From Nocardioides exalbidus (GTDB lineage: Bacteria > Actinomycetota > Actinomycetes > Propionibacteriales > Nocardioidaceae): DNA of 64,000 bases. The position numbers and the translations under genes were made by a program. The notes beneath the pieces were generated by a model. It saw only the letters and a program-made list of their open reading frames with translations, searched no databases and had not been told where the DNA came from. This document shows, in pieces, positions 34,876 through 44,558 of this stretch (position 1 is its first letter; each line of letters starts with the position of its first letter). The stretch is from assembly GCF_900105585.1 (NCBI RefSeq), contig NZ_FNRT01000002.1, forward strand, positions 3,286,001-3,350,000, in the 5' to 3' direction.

Positions 34876-36946
34876 GGATGTCGCGATCCCAGAACCGGAG
34901 CGACGCGCACAGGCCCACGAAGGCATCGGCGTCGCCCGCGGTGGCCAGGTCGAGGAAGCCGGCATCGGGCTCGACCCCGGCCTTCGCCACCAGCGGGGCG
35001 GCTGCCGGCCCGGTCCCGATGAGCTTGCAGTGCGCGAAGGCGTCGCTGACGAAGTCCTGGGCGCTCGCACGGCCCGCGAGGTCGGCGGCGCCGTCGGCCG
35101 ACGGCAGCAGCGCCACCGCGTCGAAGAGGACCGAGGGCCCGCCGTCGATCGCGTGGTGCGGGGTGATCGTGCCGCCGCCCTTGAGCTTGACGGGCCCGAT
35201 CGCCGGCGCGACGTACTCCACCACCGCCCCTGCTCCCTCGAAGGCCGCGGTGACGGCCTGCACGAGCGCCTTGTCGCTGCCGTCGGTGACGAGCACGCCG
35301 AGCTTGCGACCGGCGAAGGAGTCGGGACCGTTGAGCTGGATGCTCAGGGCGGCCGATGCGGGCAGGTCGGTGCGCGTGGCGACGACCGCCTCGGCGGCGT
35401 CGGGCAGCGGCATCGCGAGCTCGTCGGCCACGGACTGCGCGAGGTCGTCGTGCACGTTGCGCAGGTTGGCGAGCACCCGGGTGCGGATGCGCGGGTCCTC
35501 CACCTTGGCGAGCTCGAAGGCGAAGGCGCTGACGACGTGCTGCTGCTCGACGTCGGTCTGGCTGATGAAGAACTGGCGTGCCTGGCTGTAGTGGTCGGCG
35601 AACGACTCGGCCCGCAGGCGGCGGGTCGGGCCCTGCTCCTCCCGGGCGATGCTCTGGTAGCCGTGGACGACGTCGGCCCGCGGTCCGCGGTCGTCGCCGG
35701 TCAGCGAGTTGGGCTCGTAGGTCCCGCGTCCGAGCTGCGGGTCGGTCTGCATGTGGCCGTCACGCTGGAAGTGCCTGACCGGGCACCGCGGGGCGTTGAC
35801 CGGGAGCTGGGTGAAGTTGGTGCTGCCGAGCCGCTTGAGCTGGGTGTCGAGGTAGGAGAAGTTGCGTCCCTGCAGCAGCGGGTCGTTGGTGAAGTCGATG
35901 CCAGGGATGACGTTGTGGGTGCCGAACGCCACCTGCTCGTTCTCCGCGAACATGTTGTCCACGACCCGGTCGAGGGTCAGCCGGGCGATGACGCGGACCG
36001 GCAGCACCTCCTCGGGGATGAGCTTGGTGGAGTCCAGGACGTCGAAGTCGAAGTCGTCGGCGAAGGCCTCGTCGAAGACCTGGACGCCGAGGTCCCACTG
36101 CGGGAAGTCGCCGCTCTCGATCGCGGCGAACAGGTCGCGACGGTGGAAGTCCGGGTCGGCGCCGTTGATCTTGAGCGCCTCGTTCCAGACCACCGACTGC
36201 AGGCCCTGGCGCGGCTTCCAGTGGAACTTCACGAAGGTGTCGTCGCCGTCGGCGTTGACGAAGCGGTAGGTGTGGACGCCGAAGCCCTCCATGAAGCGGA
36301 ACGAGCGCGGGATCGTCCGGTCGCTCATCTGCCAGAGCAGCATGTGGGTGGACTCGGGCATCAGGGACACGAAGTCCCAGAAGGTGTCGTGGGCCGACTG
36401 CGCCTGCGGCCAGCCACGGTCCTGCTCCTCCTTGACCGCGTGCACGAGGTCGGGGAACTTCGTCGCGTCCTGGATGAAGAAGACCGGGATGTTGTTGCCG
36501 ACCAGGTCCCAGTTGCCCTCGTCGGTGTACATCTTCACCGCGAACCCGCGCACGTCACGGGCGAGGTCCGCGGAGCCGAGGTTGCCCGCGACGGTCGAGA
36601 AGCGCACGAACGCCTCGGTCTCCTTGCCCTTGCGCTGGAAGGGCGCCGCCCGGGTCAGGTCGGGGATCGCGTCGAGGCACTCCAGCGTCCCGTGGGCGCT
36701 GTAGCCGCGGGCGTGCACCACGCGCTCCGGGATCCGCTCGTGGTCGAAGTGGAACATCTTGTCGCGGAAGGCGAAGTCCTCGAGGAGCGTCGGCCCCCGG
36801 TCGCCCACCTTCAGCGAGTTCTGCCCGTCCCCCAGTGGGGTGCCGGTGGCGGTCGTCAGGCGCTCGCCGCGCTTCACGCCCTGGTGGAGCTCGTCGCCTG
36901 CTCCCCGGTGGTCCGGTGTCGTGCTGGTCGGTCGCTTGCTCGCCAT
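34868..36946 (-). CDS. katE: Large-subunit monofunctional catalase (HPII type)
   Basis: A 692-residue heme catalase converting hydrogen peroxide to water and oxygen. The distal His78 lies in [12 protein letters not shown], the distal Asn in [10 protein letters not shown] near 150, and the heme-ligand tyrosine in NFSYLDTQ near 355. The C-terminal ~150 residues form the DJ-1/PfpI-like flavodoxin domain specific to large (clade 2) catalases. The start ATG is clear, with a 131-base upstream spacer as promoter region. It heads an operon with an ACAD-like, a PIG-L/methyltransferase and a GT2 gene, an unusual setting for katE. Confidence 0.95.
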   Translation of the reverse strand: MASKRPTSTTPDHRGAGDELHQGVKRGERLTTATGTPLGDGQNSLKVGDRGPTLLEDFAFRDKMFHFDHERIPERVVHARGYSAHGTLECLDAIPDLTRAAPFQRKGKETEAFVRFSTVAGNLGSADLARDVRGFAVKMYTDEGNWDLVGNNIPVFFIQDATKFPDLVHAVKEEQDRGWPQAQSAHDTFWDFVSLMPESTHMLLWQMSDRTIPRSFRFMEGFGVHTYRFVNADGDDTFVKFHWKPRQGLQSVVWNEALKINGADPDFHRRDLFAAIESGDFPQWDLGVQVFDEAFADDFDFDVLDSTKLIPEEVLPVRVIARLTLDRVVDNMFAENEQVAFGTHNVIPGIDFTNDPLLQGRNFSYLDTQLKRLGSTNFTQLPVNAPRCPVRHFQRDGHMQTDPQLGRGTYEPNSLTGDDRGPRADVVHGYQSIAREEQGPTRRLRAESFADHYSQARQFFISQTDVEQQHVVSAFAFELAKVEDPRIRTRVLANLRNVHDDLAQSVADELAMPLPDAAEAVVATRTDLPASAALSIQLNGPDSFAGRKLGVLVTDGSDKALVQAVTAAFEGAGAVVEYVAPAIGPVKLKGGGTITPHHAIDGGPSVLFDAVALLPSADGAADLAGRASAQDFVSDAFAHCKLIGTGPAAAPLVAKAGVEPDAGFLDLATAGDADAFVGLCASLRFWDRDIRA

Positions 36947-37077
36947 GGCGTGTCCCCAAGAGTCGTCGGCGCTGGATCGCGCTGGATCTTCGACGCTAGG
37001 TCGGCGCCCACGGCACGGTCACCTCCCAATGGGCATGGGGGGAGCGCGACGTCACCCCTCGGGGTCTGCACGCGGCG

Positions 37078-38676
37078 TCACACCGGGCGGGAGGACCGCC
37101 ACGGCACCCACCGGTCGACCCGGTCGTGGGCGATCGCGGCCCGCGCGGCGTTGTCGCCGCACGCGCCGTGGACGCCGCCACCCGGGTGCGCCGACGCCGA
37201 GCCGAGGTAGAGGCCGCGCACCGGCGTCTCCGCGCGTCCCAGGCCGGGGACGGGACGGAAGACCAGCTGCTGGTGCAGCTGGGCCGTCCCGCCGTTGAGC
37301 GCACCGCCGGCGAGGTTGGCGTCGCGCTCCTCGAGCTCGCGGGGCCCGAGCACGCGGCGGGCCAGCACCCGCGCGCCGAACCCGGGTGCGACCTCCTCCA
37401 GCCGTGCCTGCATGCGGTCGGCGTAGCGCTCGCAGTCGTCGCGGTCCCACGTGCCCGTGATCCCGCCGTCGCCGGCATCGTGCCGGGTGCGCTGGGGCAC
37501 GTGGGAGTAGGCCCAGAACGACTCGGTCCCGGCGGGGGAGCGGTCGGGATCGGCGGTGGTCATCTGTCCGGTGAGCATGAAGGGACGCGCAGGCACCACC
37601 CCGGAGCCGACCTGGGACAGCGCGAGCCCCATGTCGTCCACGTCGTCGGCGATGTGGACCGTGCCGCTGCGCAGGGCCGGTCCGTCGGTCCACGGGACCT
37701 CGTCGGCGAGCGCCCAGTCGACCTTGACCGTGCCGGGATCGAGCTCGAACCTCCGGAGGGACCGCAGGACGCGGTCGGGCACCGCCGACGGGTCGAGCAA
37801 CCGGGTGTAGAGGGCCGGCGCGAGGACGTCCGCGACGACGGCGCGGAGCGCGCGGTGGCCCTCGCCGTCGGCGGTGACCACCGTGTGGGCACGCCCGTTC
37901 CGCACCCGGATCTCCGTCACCTCCGCGTCGGTGCGGATGGTGCCCCCGTTGGCGGTGAAGCGGCGCGCGAGCGAGCCGGTCAGCTCGCCGGCACCGCCCC
38001 GAGGCACCGGGAAGCCGACGGTCTGGCCCATCATCGCGAGGAGCAGCCCCATCAGCCCGGAGCCGGGTGCGTCGAGGGGGATGTCGGCGTGCCCGGCGTT
38101 GCCGGCGAGCAGGACCCGCGCGGCCTCCCCGCCGAAGCGCTCGCGGGTGAGGTCGGCCACCGGCGTCAGCAGGGTCCGCACCATGTCGAGGCCGCCCACG
38201 TGCCGGAGCGCCCCGAGCAGCGCGACCCCGCTGCGGACCGGGGGGAAGGGCGTGAGCAGGGCCCCGATCAGGTGCGGGCCGACCCGGTCCCACTCGGCGC
38301 ACAGGTCGAGCCATGACTCGCCGTCGCCGGCGTGGAGCGCGTCGAGGCCGGCTGCGGTCTTCGCGCGGTCGCGGTGCAGCACCGCCCAGCTGCTGTCGCG
38401 GAGCGGGTGGCCCAGGACGGACGGCGCGTGGCACCACTCGAGCCCGTGGTCCTCGAGACCGAACGAGGCGATCGTCGGCGACGACGCGGCGAGGGGGTAG
38501 AAGGCGCTGAACGTGTCGTGGACGAAGTCGGGGTGCACCTCGCGGTCGCTGCGGACGGCGCCGCCGACCGTCGGTTGCGCCTCGAGCAGCAGGACCGACC
38601 AGCCCGCGTCGAGCAGGCGGTTGGCGGCGACCAGCCCGTTGGGCCCGGCGCCCACGACCACGGCGTCCCAGCTCAT
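37078..38676 (-). CDS. FAD-dependent oxidoreductase, phytoene-desaturase-like
   Basis: A 532-residue flavoprotein of the CrtI/phytoene-desaturase-like amine-oxidoreductase group. The FAD-binding VVGAGPNGLVAANRLL motif is at ~7-22, and a C-terminal GxHPGGGVHGACGDNAA segment, typical of the family, lies near residue 500. No carotenoid synthase (crtB/crtE) is nearby, so a carotenoid role is not supported; many actinobacterial members (human PYROXD2-like) have unknown substrates. The start ATG lies one base after the SDR stop. It is the last gene of an SRPBCC, SDR and flavoprotein unit. Confidence 0.85.
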   Translation of the reverse strand: MSWDAVVVGAGPNGLVAANRLLDAGWSVLLLEAQPTVGGAVRSDREVHPDFVHDTFSAFYPLAASSPTIASFGLEDHGLEWCHAPSVLGHPLRDSSWAVLHRDRAKTAAGLDALHAGDGESWLDLCAEWDRVGPHLIGALLTPFPPVRSGVALLGALRHVGGLDMVRTLLTPVADLTRERFGGEAARVLLAGNAGHADIPLDAPGSGLMGLLLAMMGQTVGFPVPRGGAGELTGSLARRFTANGGTIRTDAEVTEIRVRNGRAHTVVTADGEGHRALRAVVADVLAPALYTRLLDPSAVPDRVLRSLRRFELDPGTVKVDWALADEVPWTDGPALRSGTVHIADDVDDMGLALSQVGSGVVPARPFMLTGQMTTADPDRSPAGTESFWAYSHVPQRTRHDAGDGGITGTWDRDDCERYADRMQARLEEVAPGFGARVLARRVLGPRELEERDANLAGGALNGGTAQLHQQLVFRPVPGLGRAETPVRGLYLGSASAHPGGGVHGACGDNAARAAIAHDRVDRWVPWRSSRPV

Positions 38677-38677
38677 G

Positions 38678-39619
38678 TCACCGTCCTCCGCGCCCGCGAC
38701 GGACGAGCTCCCGCACGTTGCGCGCCGCGCCGAGGAGGGCGTTGCCCTGGTCGCCCCGCAGCCGGTTGAGGGCCTGGTGGGGCGTGAGCACGTTGCCGGG
38801 GCCGTGCTCCACCGGCGCGACCAGGTCCTGCGCGATCACGCGGAACAGCGGCTCCACGAGGCGATCGTAGGCCCACGGCACCGCGGTGAAGCCGAACCGG
38901 ATGACGTCGTTGGCGGCGCCGACCTGGCTCGGCAGCCACGGGTGGTCCGCCACGGCGAGCGTCCGCGCCGCGACCCGCTCGGGGGAGACGACGGGGAAGG
39001 GCGGGCGGCCCACCGAGTCGCCGTACGTCGCCGCCTGCCGGTAGATCGGCGTGTCCACGCCGCCGGGGGCGACGTAGCCGAAGCGGACGCCCGGGCGGTC
39101 GCGGTTGTCCACCCGCAGCTGGCGGGCGAGCGCCCGCACGCCCCACTTGCTGAGGACGTAGGCCGACATGTCGGGCACTGCGATGTGGCCGATGAGCGAG
39201 CCGACCAGCACGAGGCTGCCGTCGCCCTGGTCGCGCAGGACCGGCACGACGTGGCGGGCGAGGTTGGCCGAGCCGTGCAGGTTCGTCGACAGCACGCCGT
39301 CGAAGACCTCGGTCGGCACGTCCTGGATCCGGCCGTAGGCGACCACGCCCGCGCAGCCGACGACCGTGTCGAGCCGGCCGTGGCGCGCCACGGCGGCCCG
39401 GACCGCCTCGCGCACGGCGTCGTCGTCCGCCACGTCGACCGGCAGCACGAGCGTGCTCGCAGCGCCGAGTCCGTGGCAGGCGTCGGCCACCCGGTCGAGG
39501 CTCTCGCGCCCACGGGCCAGCAGCACGACGTGGTCGCCACGCGCTGACGCCCGGCGCGCAGTCGCCTCTCCGATGCCGCTCGAGGCACCGGTCACCAGGA
39601 CGACGCGGGGGCTGCTCAC
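38678..39619 (-). CDS. Short-chain dehydrogenase/reductase with C-terminal extension
   Basis: A 313-residue SDR. TGASSGIGEA at ~9-18 binds NAD(P), GCAGVV replaces the usual NNAG, and the catalytic S-Y-K set is present as VGSLIGH and MSAYVLSKWG. The last ~70 residues are an Arg-rich extension absent from most SDRs. This architecture is known in actinobacterial SDRs near lipid- or sterol-type genes. GTG 39619 overlaps the SRPBCC stop (GTGA). Together with the flavoprotein downstream it suggests a pathway on a hydrophobic substrate, which cannot be named from sequence. Confidence 0.87.
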   Translation of the reverse strand: MSSPRVVLVTGASSGIGEATARRASARGDHVVLLARGRESLDRVADACHGLGAASTLVLPVDVADDDAVREAVRAAVARHGRLDTVVGCAGVVAYGRIQDVPTEVFDGVLSTNLHGSANLARHVVPVLRDQGDGSLVLVGSLIGHIAVPDMSAYVLSKWGVRALARQLRVDNRDRPGVRFGYVAPGGVDTPIYRQAATYGDSVGRPPFPVVSPERVAARTLAVADHPWLPSQVGAANDVIRFGFTAVPWAYDRLVEPLFRVIAQDLVAPVEHGPGNVLTPHQALNRLRGDQGNALLGAARNVRELVRRGRGGR

Positions 39620-40050
39620 TTCCGGTGCTCGGCGACGAGGGCGAGCCGGCGCAACGTCTCGGTGTTGCGCCACTTCAGGCTCGGCGCCACGAGCGGCCGC
39701 GGCACCAGCGCGCCGGGCCCCGAGACGGGTTCCTCGGTGATGCGGACCTCGGTCTCGACGCCCACGGAGTCGAGGCGGAGGTGCACCTGGGCCTCGCCGA
39801 CCGGCCACGCCCGGGCGCGCAGCGTGATCGAACGACCGGGGGTCGCGTCCAGCACCTCGGTCTCGTCGTCGAGGAGCAGCGGCCAGCTGCCCACGGAGTG
39901 GTAGAGCTTGCTCCCGGCCGTCGGCCAGGAGTCGTCGACGTCCCGCATCCGGGCGGCGCCGACGACCCACAGCGGGTAGAGCCATCCGTCGGCGATCACG
40001 CTCCAGACCTGTTCCGGCGTGGCGTGGACGAGGCGGGTGTTCTCGGTCAT
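39616..40050 (-). CDS. SRPBCC/polyketide-cyclase-like protein
   Basis: A 144-residue START-like helix-grip protein. It begins with the family pattern of a strand followed by ATPEQVWSVIADGWLYPLWV, has the central strands carrying VGSWPLLLDDETEV, and ends in the long C-terminal helix (TLRRLALVAEHRK). Such proteins bind hydrophobic ligands in a cavity. ATG 40050 is the natural family start; a GTG further up would add a non-conserved 49-residue lead into the neighbouring promoter. It is the first gene of the leftward operon and divergent from the zinc dehydrogenase gene, with a 137-base shared promoter region. Confidence 0.85.
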   Translation of the reverse strand: MTENTRLVHATPEQVWSVIADGWLYPLWVVGAARMRDVDDSWPTAGSKLYHSVGSWPLLLDDETEVLDATPGRSITLRARAWPVGEAQVHLRLDSVGVETEVRITEEPVSGPGALVPRPLVAPSLKWRNTETLRRLALVAEHRK

Positions 40051-40187
40051 GACGTGGTCCTGACGTAGCGGGACCCACCACGCTAACGAGCCCGTCACCA
40101 CCACCCACCACCCCGAAGGTCGTGCGGTGCCGGCGGCAGCCCCGTGGGGTGGTGCGTCGTTGCGGCCACGGTGCCTACGTTCGACAG

Positions 40188-41372
40188 ATGAAGGCACTCA
40201 CCTGGCAAGGACTGAACGACGTCGCGGTCAAGGAGGTGCCCGACCCACGCATCGAGCAGCCCACGGACGCCGTGGTCCGGGTGACCTCCACCGCCATCTG
40301 CGGGTCCGACCTCCACCTCTACGGCGTCCTCGCGCCCTACCTCACGCCGGGCGACGTCCTGGGCCACGAGTTCATGGGCATCGTCGAGGAGGTCGGCAGC
40401 GCGGTGGGCAACCTCGCCGTCGGCGACCGGGTCGTGGTGCCGTTCAACATCTCGTGCGGCCACTGCTGGATGTGCAGTCGCGGCCTCTTCGCGCAGTGCG
40501 AGACGACGCAGAACGTCGACCAGGGCAAGGGCGCGAGCCTGTTCGGCTACACGAGCCTCTACGGCGCCGTGCCCGGTGGCCAGGCCGAGCGCGTCCGGGT
40601 GCCGCACGCGGACTTCGGGCCGATCAAGGTGCCGCACGAGGGCGAGGACGAGCGCTACCTCTACCTCTCCGACATCCTGCCGACCGCCTGGCAGGGAGTG
40701 GACTACGCCGACGTCCCTGAGGGCGGGTCGCTCGTCGTCCTCGGCCTGGGACCGGTGGGCCAGCTCGCCGTGCGGGCGGCGAAGCACCGGGGCATCGACC
40801 ACGTGATCGCCGTCGACCTCGTCCCCGAGCGGCTCGCCGCCGCCGCGACGGCCGGCGCGACCACCATCGACCTCAGCGCGGTCGACGACGTGGCGGACGC
40901 GGTGCGTGACCTGACCGACGGCCGCGGCGCCGACGGCGTGCTCGAGGCCGTGGGCATGGAGGCGCACGGCAACCCGATCGCCGGTGCGGCCATCAGCGCG
41001 GCGAGCCGGCTGCCGAAGGTCGTGGCCCGGGCCGCCATCGAGAAGGTCGGCATCGACCGCCTCGACGCTCTGCTGACCGCCTTCGAGGCCGTGCGCCGCG
41101 GCGGCACGGTGTCGATCAGCGGCGTCTACGGCGGCATGGCCGACCCGATGCCGATGATGACGATGTTCGACAAGGGCCTGACGCTGCGCATGGGCCAGTG
41201 CCACGTCAAGCAGTGGACCGACGACCTGCTCGACATCGTCTCGCAGGACGACGACGTCCTCGGGCTGGAGTCGCTGGCCACCCACCGGGCACCGCTCGAC
41301 GCGGCACCCGAGCTCTACCGCACGTTCCGCGACAAGGCGGAGGGCTGCCTCAAGGTCGTGCTGAAGCCCTGA
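40188..41372 (+). CDS. Zinc-dependent alcohol/formaldehyde dehydrogenase-type MDR
   Basis: A 394-residue zinc MDR of the glutathione-independent formaldehyde dehydrogenase (FdhA-like) group. Catalytic zinc ligands are C38 and H60-E61. Structural zinc ligands are C90, C93, C96 and C104 (SCGHCWMCSRGLFAQC). The coenzyme loop is GLGPVGQLAV near 185-195. The length and the insertion around TQNVDQGKGASLFGYTSLYGAVPGG match this group, in which tightly bound NAD allows dismutation of aldehydes. ATG 40188 is preferred to the longer GTG-type frames because it matches the family N terminus. It converges with the MerR-DICT gene. Confidence 0.92.
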   Translation: MKALTWQGLNDVAVKEVPDPRIEQPTDAVVRVTSTAICGSDLHLYGVLAPYLTPGDVLGHEFMGIVEEVGSAVGNLAVGDRVVVPFNISCGHCWMCSRGLFAQCETTQNVDQGKGASLFGYTSLYGAVPGGQAERVRVPHADFGPIKVPHEGEDERYLYLSDILPTAWQGVDYADVPEGGSLVVLGLGPVGQLAVRAAKHRGIDHVIAVDLVPERLAAAATAGATTIDLSAVDDVADAVRDLTDGRGADGVLEAVGMEAHGNPIAGAAISAASRLPKVVARAAIEKVGIDRLDALLTAFEAVRRGGTVSISGVYGGMADPMPMMTMFDKGLTLRMGQCHVKQWTDDLLDIVSQDDDVLGLESLATHRAPLDAAPELYRTFRDKAEGCLKVVLKP

Positions 41373-41392
41373 GGCCCTGAAGTCCTGACCGG

Positions 41393-42256
41393 CTAGGAGT
41401 CGGCGTACGTCGCGAAGCGCCGCAGCAGGGACGCCGAGCGGCGCGGGTCCTCCTCGGTGTCGACCAGGACGACGGGCGACGGCGCTGCGACCGGCGGCAG
41501 CCCGAGTCGCGCGGCGGTGTCGTGGCAGAAGCCGACGGCGTCCCACACCACGCGCGGCTCGAGGCTCAGCAGCGCCTCGAAACGCCGTGGTGCGCCACTG
41601 TCGGTGCGCGGCGGTTCCCAGGCGGACAGCACCACGCTCATCTGCCGGTCGGCGCAGACCAGGAACCACTCGTTGAGCATCGGTGAGTCCTGCGGCAGGG
41701 CGACGTGGGCGGGAGTCGCCCCCGGATCGGTCTCCGGGAAGTCCGAGAAGACGGTGGCGGAGCTCGCGGAGCGGGCGAGCTCGCGCCAGCGACGCCCGGC
41801 GAGCCGGAACGAGCGCCGGTCCTGGAAGCAGCCGAAGAGCTGCGGTCGGGTCGCATGGGCCAGGCACTCGTCCTCGATGGACCAGGTCAGGGCCTTCATG
41901 ACCCTGATGCTCACGTTGATCGGGTCGACGTGGGGGTGCGAGGAGCGCAGGTCGGCGAACAGGGAGCGATGGCCCTCGTGGCCGGCCATGTCCGCCACCT
42001 CGATCGCGGCGCCCAGCGTGAGCCCGCTCTCCCGGGCCCTGTTCACCCGCCTGACGCGGGCGACGTCCGCGGCGTCGTAGCGCCGTTGGCCCCCGGTGGT
42101 CCGGACGGGTGCGGGGAACCCGAACCGCTGCTCCCACGAGCGCAGCGTCGTCGCCGCGACGCCTGATCGCGCCGCCAGCTCGCCGATGCTGAGCGACGGG
42201 CCGGGCGGGTCGTCGGGCGAGCGACCCTCTGCAGGGGTGAGGTGGTCGGTCGCCAT
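41393..42256 (-). CDS. MerR-type HTH regulator with DICT sensory domain
   Basis: A 287-residue regulator. Residues ~20-90 are a MerR helix-turn-helix (SIGELAARSGVAATTLRSWE, then GGQRRYDAADVARVRRV). Residues ~110-287 match a DICT domain, with WSIEDECLAHATRPQLFGCFQ and the LSAWEPP strand. DICT is a sensory domain seen with cyclic-di-nucleotide and light-response proteins in actinobacteria and cyanobacteria. ATG 42256 starts four bases before an apparent promoter region. It is divergent from the sugar ABC transporter genes, and a 20-base inverted repeat lies between them, suggesting that it controls the transporter and itself. Confidence 0.85.
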   Translation of the reverse strand: MATDHLTPAEGRSPDDPPGPSLSIGELAARSGVAATTLRSWEQRFGFPAPVRTTGGQRRYDAADVARVRRVNRARESGLTLGAAIEVADMAGHEGHRSLFADLRSSHPHVDPINVSIRVMKALTWSIEDECLAHATRPQLFGCFQDRRSFRLAGRRWRELARSASSATVFSDFPETDPGATPAHVALPQDSPMLNEWFLVCADRQMSVVLSAWEPPRTDSGAPRRFEALLSLEPRVVWDAVGFCHDTAARLGLPPVAAPSPVVLVDTEEDPRRSASLLRRFATYADS

Positions 42257-42278
42257 GCGCTCGATGCTAGTGGTTGAA

Positions 42279-42298
42279 GACGATATGGAAGTATCGTC
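42279..42298. promoter_or_regulatory. Inverted repeat, candidate MerR-DICT operator
   Basis: Arms GACGATA and TATCGTC are separated by six bases, forming a perfect 20-base inverted repeat in a locally A+T-rich stretch. It lies 23 bases before the regulator start and 96 bases before the ABC solute-binding gene. Twenty-base dyads over a promoter spacer are typical MerR sites. The binding protein is inferred from adjacency. Confidence 0.55.
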
Positions 42299-42393
42299 CG
42301 CAGAACTTCGCATACCTCGTGAAGTCGAGTGGGTGGGCGCGGCCTGTGCACGTCGCGACGGCACCCCGGACACCGATCCCCGGAAGGGCTCCC

Positions 42394-43686
42394 ATGCACC
42401 TCTCACGCCGCCGACTGCTCGCCGCCTCCTCCGCCGCCGCCGGCGCCAGCGCGCTCGCGGGATGTGGGTTCACGCGGTCGAGCGACGACTCGTCCACCTC
42501 GGGGACGCTGACGTTCACCACCTGGGGGACCGAGAGCGAGCTCGCCGGGTTCCGCTCCGCCATCTCCTCGTTCGAGAAGGCCAGCTCCGGGGTCACGGTG
42601 AAGCTCAACGCCGTGCCCTACGAGCAGATGTTCACGAACATCGACGCGCAGATCCAGGCCGGCAACCCGCCCGACGTCTTCCGGGTCCCGTACTACTCCT
42701 TCGGCGCCTACGCCGGTGCGGGCCAGCTGCTCGACCTCAGCACGCACCTCGACAGCGGGTTCTCCGACCGGTTCACCCCGCAGGCGTGGGCCGCGGTGCA
42801 GAACAGCGGTTCCCCCTTCGGCGTGCCCCACCACACCGACACCTCGGTGATCCTCTACAACAAGGACGCCCTCGCGACGGCCGGCATCGACTCCGTGCCC
42901 ACCTCGCTGGACGACGCCTGGTCGTGGGACGAGTTCGCCGACGTCGCCCGTCGGCTGCGGCGCGCGATGCCCGACGACACCTACCCCTTCGCCTACAACT
43001 GGCAGGGCAACGGCGTGACGCGATGGCTCAGCTGGCTCTTCGAGGCGGACGGGCGCTTCCTCGCCGAGGACCTCGTCACCCCGGCGATCGACTCCGACGC
43101 GGGCCGGGCGGCCGTCGAGTTCACGCAGGGCTTCTTCCGCGACCGCTTCGTCCCGCCGAACTCGTCGGTGAAGGCCACGACCTACGCCGCCGACCTCTGG
43201 TACGGCGAGACCGTGGCGATGACCTTCGGCGGGGCGTTCCTGGTGCCGGACACCGACGCGACCGTCGACTTCGACTGGGGGGCGACCTACGCGCCCCGCA
43301 ACGTCCGGGCCGGGGGCGACTTCGGCGGCAACGCTCTCGTCGCGACCAAGGGCGCGGACCCGGAGCTCGTGTCGGCGTTCTTCGCCCACGTCACCGAGGC
43401 CGAGCAGATGCGGCAGTTCTGCGCGGGCGCCTCGCTCCTGCCCACGCGGGCCGACCTCGTCGAGGGCGGCATCGAGTTCGACGTGCGACCCGAGCTCTCG
43501 CCGGTGTTCGTCGGCCAGGCCAGCACCGTCCAGGCGCAGGACTCCGGACAGGTCGCCTCGCCGTCGATGGCCAGCATCATCACCGTCCTGCAGGACCAGC
43601 TCGAGGCCGCCTTCGTGGGTGACCAGAGCGTGGAGGCGACGATCCGCGGGCTCAGCACCGGCATCGGGGAGGCCACGGCCGGATGA
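42394..43686 (+). CDS. Extracellular sugar-binding lipoprotein (ABC importer, Tat-type leader)
   Basis: A 430-residue solute-binding protein of the carbohydrate (family 1) type. The N terminus SRRRLLAASSAAAGASALAGCG combines a twin-arginine leader with a lipobox (LAGC at 21-24), so it is exported folded and lipid-anchored. The mature part shows family features such as TFTTWGTESE near 40, AYNWQG in the middle and GGDFGGNALVATKGADPELV near 310. ATG 42394 follows GGAAGGG. Its stop overlaps the first permease (ATGA). The sugar cannot be assigned; no glycosidase is adjacent. Confidence 0.92.
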   Translation: MHLSRRRLLAASSAAAGASALAGCGFTRSSDDSSTSGTLTFTTWGTESELAGFRSAISSFEKASSGVTVKLNAVPYEQMFTNIDAQIQAGNPPDVFRVPYYSFGAYAGAGQLLDLSTHLDSGFSDRFTPQAWAAVQNSGSPFGVPHHTDTSVILYNKDALATAGIDSVPTSLDDAWSWDEFADVARRLRRAMPDDTYPFAYNWQGNGVTRWLSWLFEADGRFLAEDLVTPAIDSDAGRAAVEFTQGFFRDRFVPPNSSVKATTYAADLWYGETVAMTFGGAFLVPDTDATVDFDWGATYAPRNVRAGGDFGGNALVATKGADPELVSAFFAHVTEAEQMRQFCAGASLLPTRADLVEGGIEFDVRPELSPVFVGQASTVQAQDSGQVASPSMASIITVLQDQLEAAFVGDQSVEATIRGLSTGIGEATAG

Positions 43687-44558
43687 GGAACGCGGCTCGC
43701 GTCGAGGCGCGCGCGGCGTACGCCTTCGTCGCGCCGACGGCACTCCTGCTGGGACTGTTCGTCTTCCTCCCGCTCGCCTGGGCGGTGGTGATCAGCCTCC
43801 AGCGCACCGACGGCTTCGGCCAGGGGGCATGGATCGGCCTCGACAACTACGCGCGGCTGCTCGGCGACGGCAGGTTCTGGCGCGCGACCGCCAACACCCT
43901 GGTGTTCACGGTGGTGGTCACGCCGCTGTCGATCGCGTTCGGGCTCGCGGCGGCGCTGCTGCTCAACTCGGCCCTGCCCGCGCGCCCGTTGTTCCGCACC
44001 GTGCTCATCCTGCCCATGGCGGTCTCCGGGGTGGCCACGGCGCTGATCGGGCTGCTGTTCTTCGACGAGAACACCGGCGTCCTCAACAGCGTCCTCGCCT
44101 CCCTAGGGCTGTCCGAGCCGGCCTGGCAGTCGGACGGACCGTGGGCCTTCGGGTCCGTGGTGCTCGTGACCCTGTGGTGGCGGGTCGGCTTCAACATGCT
44201 GATCTACCTCACCGCACTGCAGGGCACCGATCCCCAGCTGCACGAGTCGGCCATGCTCGACGGTGCCTCCTGGGGCCAGCGGCTGCGCCACGTCACCGTC
44301 CCGCAGCTGCGGCCGGCGACCTTCTTCCTCGTCATCATCAACGTCATCTACTCCTTCCAGGTCTTCGACCTGGTCTTCGTCCTCACCGGGGGCGGACCCC
44401 AGGACGCCACGTCCGTGCTCGTGACCTACGCCTACGAGCAGGGGTTCACCCAGCGGGACCAGGGCTACGCCGCTGCCGTGGGCATGGTGCTGCTGGTCGC
44501 CACCCTCGCCTTCACCGCGATCCAGTGGCGCCTCAACCACGGAAGGGACGGCGACTGA
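43683..44558 (+). CDS. Sugar ABC transporter permease (MalF/UgpA type)
   Basis: A 291-residue integral membrane protein with six hydrophobic segments. The cytoplasmic EAA-type loop is present as ESAMLDGASWGQRLRHVTVP around residues 187-206, the docking site for the ATPase. The N-terminal helix FVAPTALLLGLFVFLPLAWA is typical of MalF/UgpA-like permeases. It overlaps the solute-binding gene by four bases and the next permease by one (TGATG), so subunits are made in equal amounts. Confidence 0.94.
   Translation: MRNAARVEARAAYAFVAPTALLLGLFVFLPLAWAVVISLQRTDGFGQGAWIGLDNYARLLGDGRFWRATANTLVFTVVVTPLSIAFGLAAALLLNSALPARPLFRTVLILPMAVSGVATALIGLLFFDENTGVLNSVLASLGLSEPAWQSDGPWAFGSVVLVTLWWRVGFNMLIYLTALQGTDPQLHESAMLDGASWGQRLRHVTVPQLRPATFFLVIINVIYSFQVFDLVFVLTGGGPQDATSVLVTYAYEQGFTQRDQGYAAAVGMVLLVATLAFTAIQWRLNHGRDGD

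Noticed and set aside
37078..38676. Carotenoid biosynthesis locus (CrtI)
   Set aside because: No phytoene synthase, GGPP synthase or cyclase is adjacent, and the family includes many non-carotenoid oxidoreductases.
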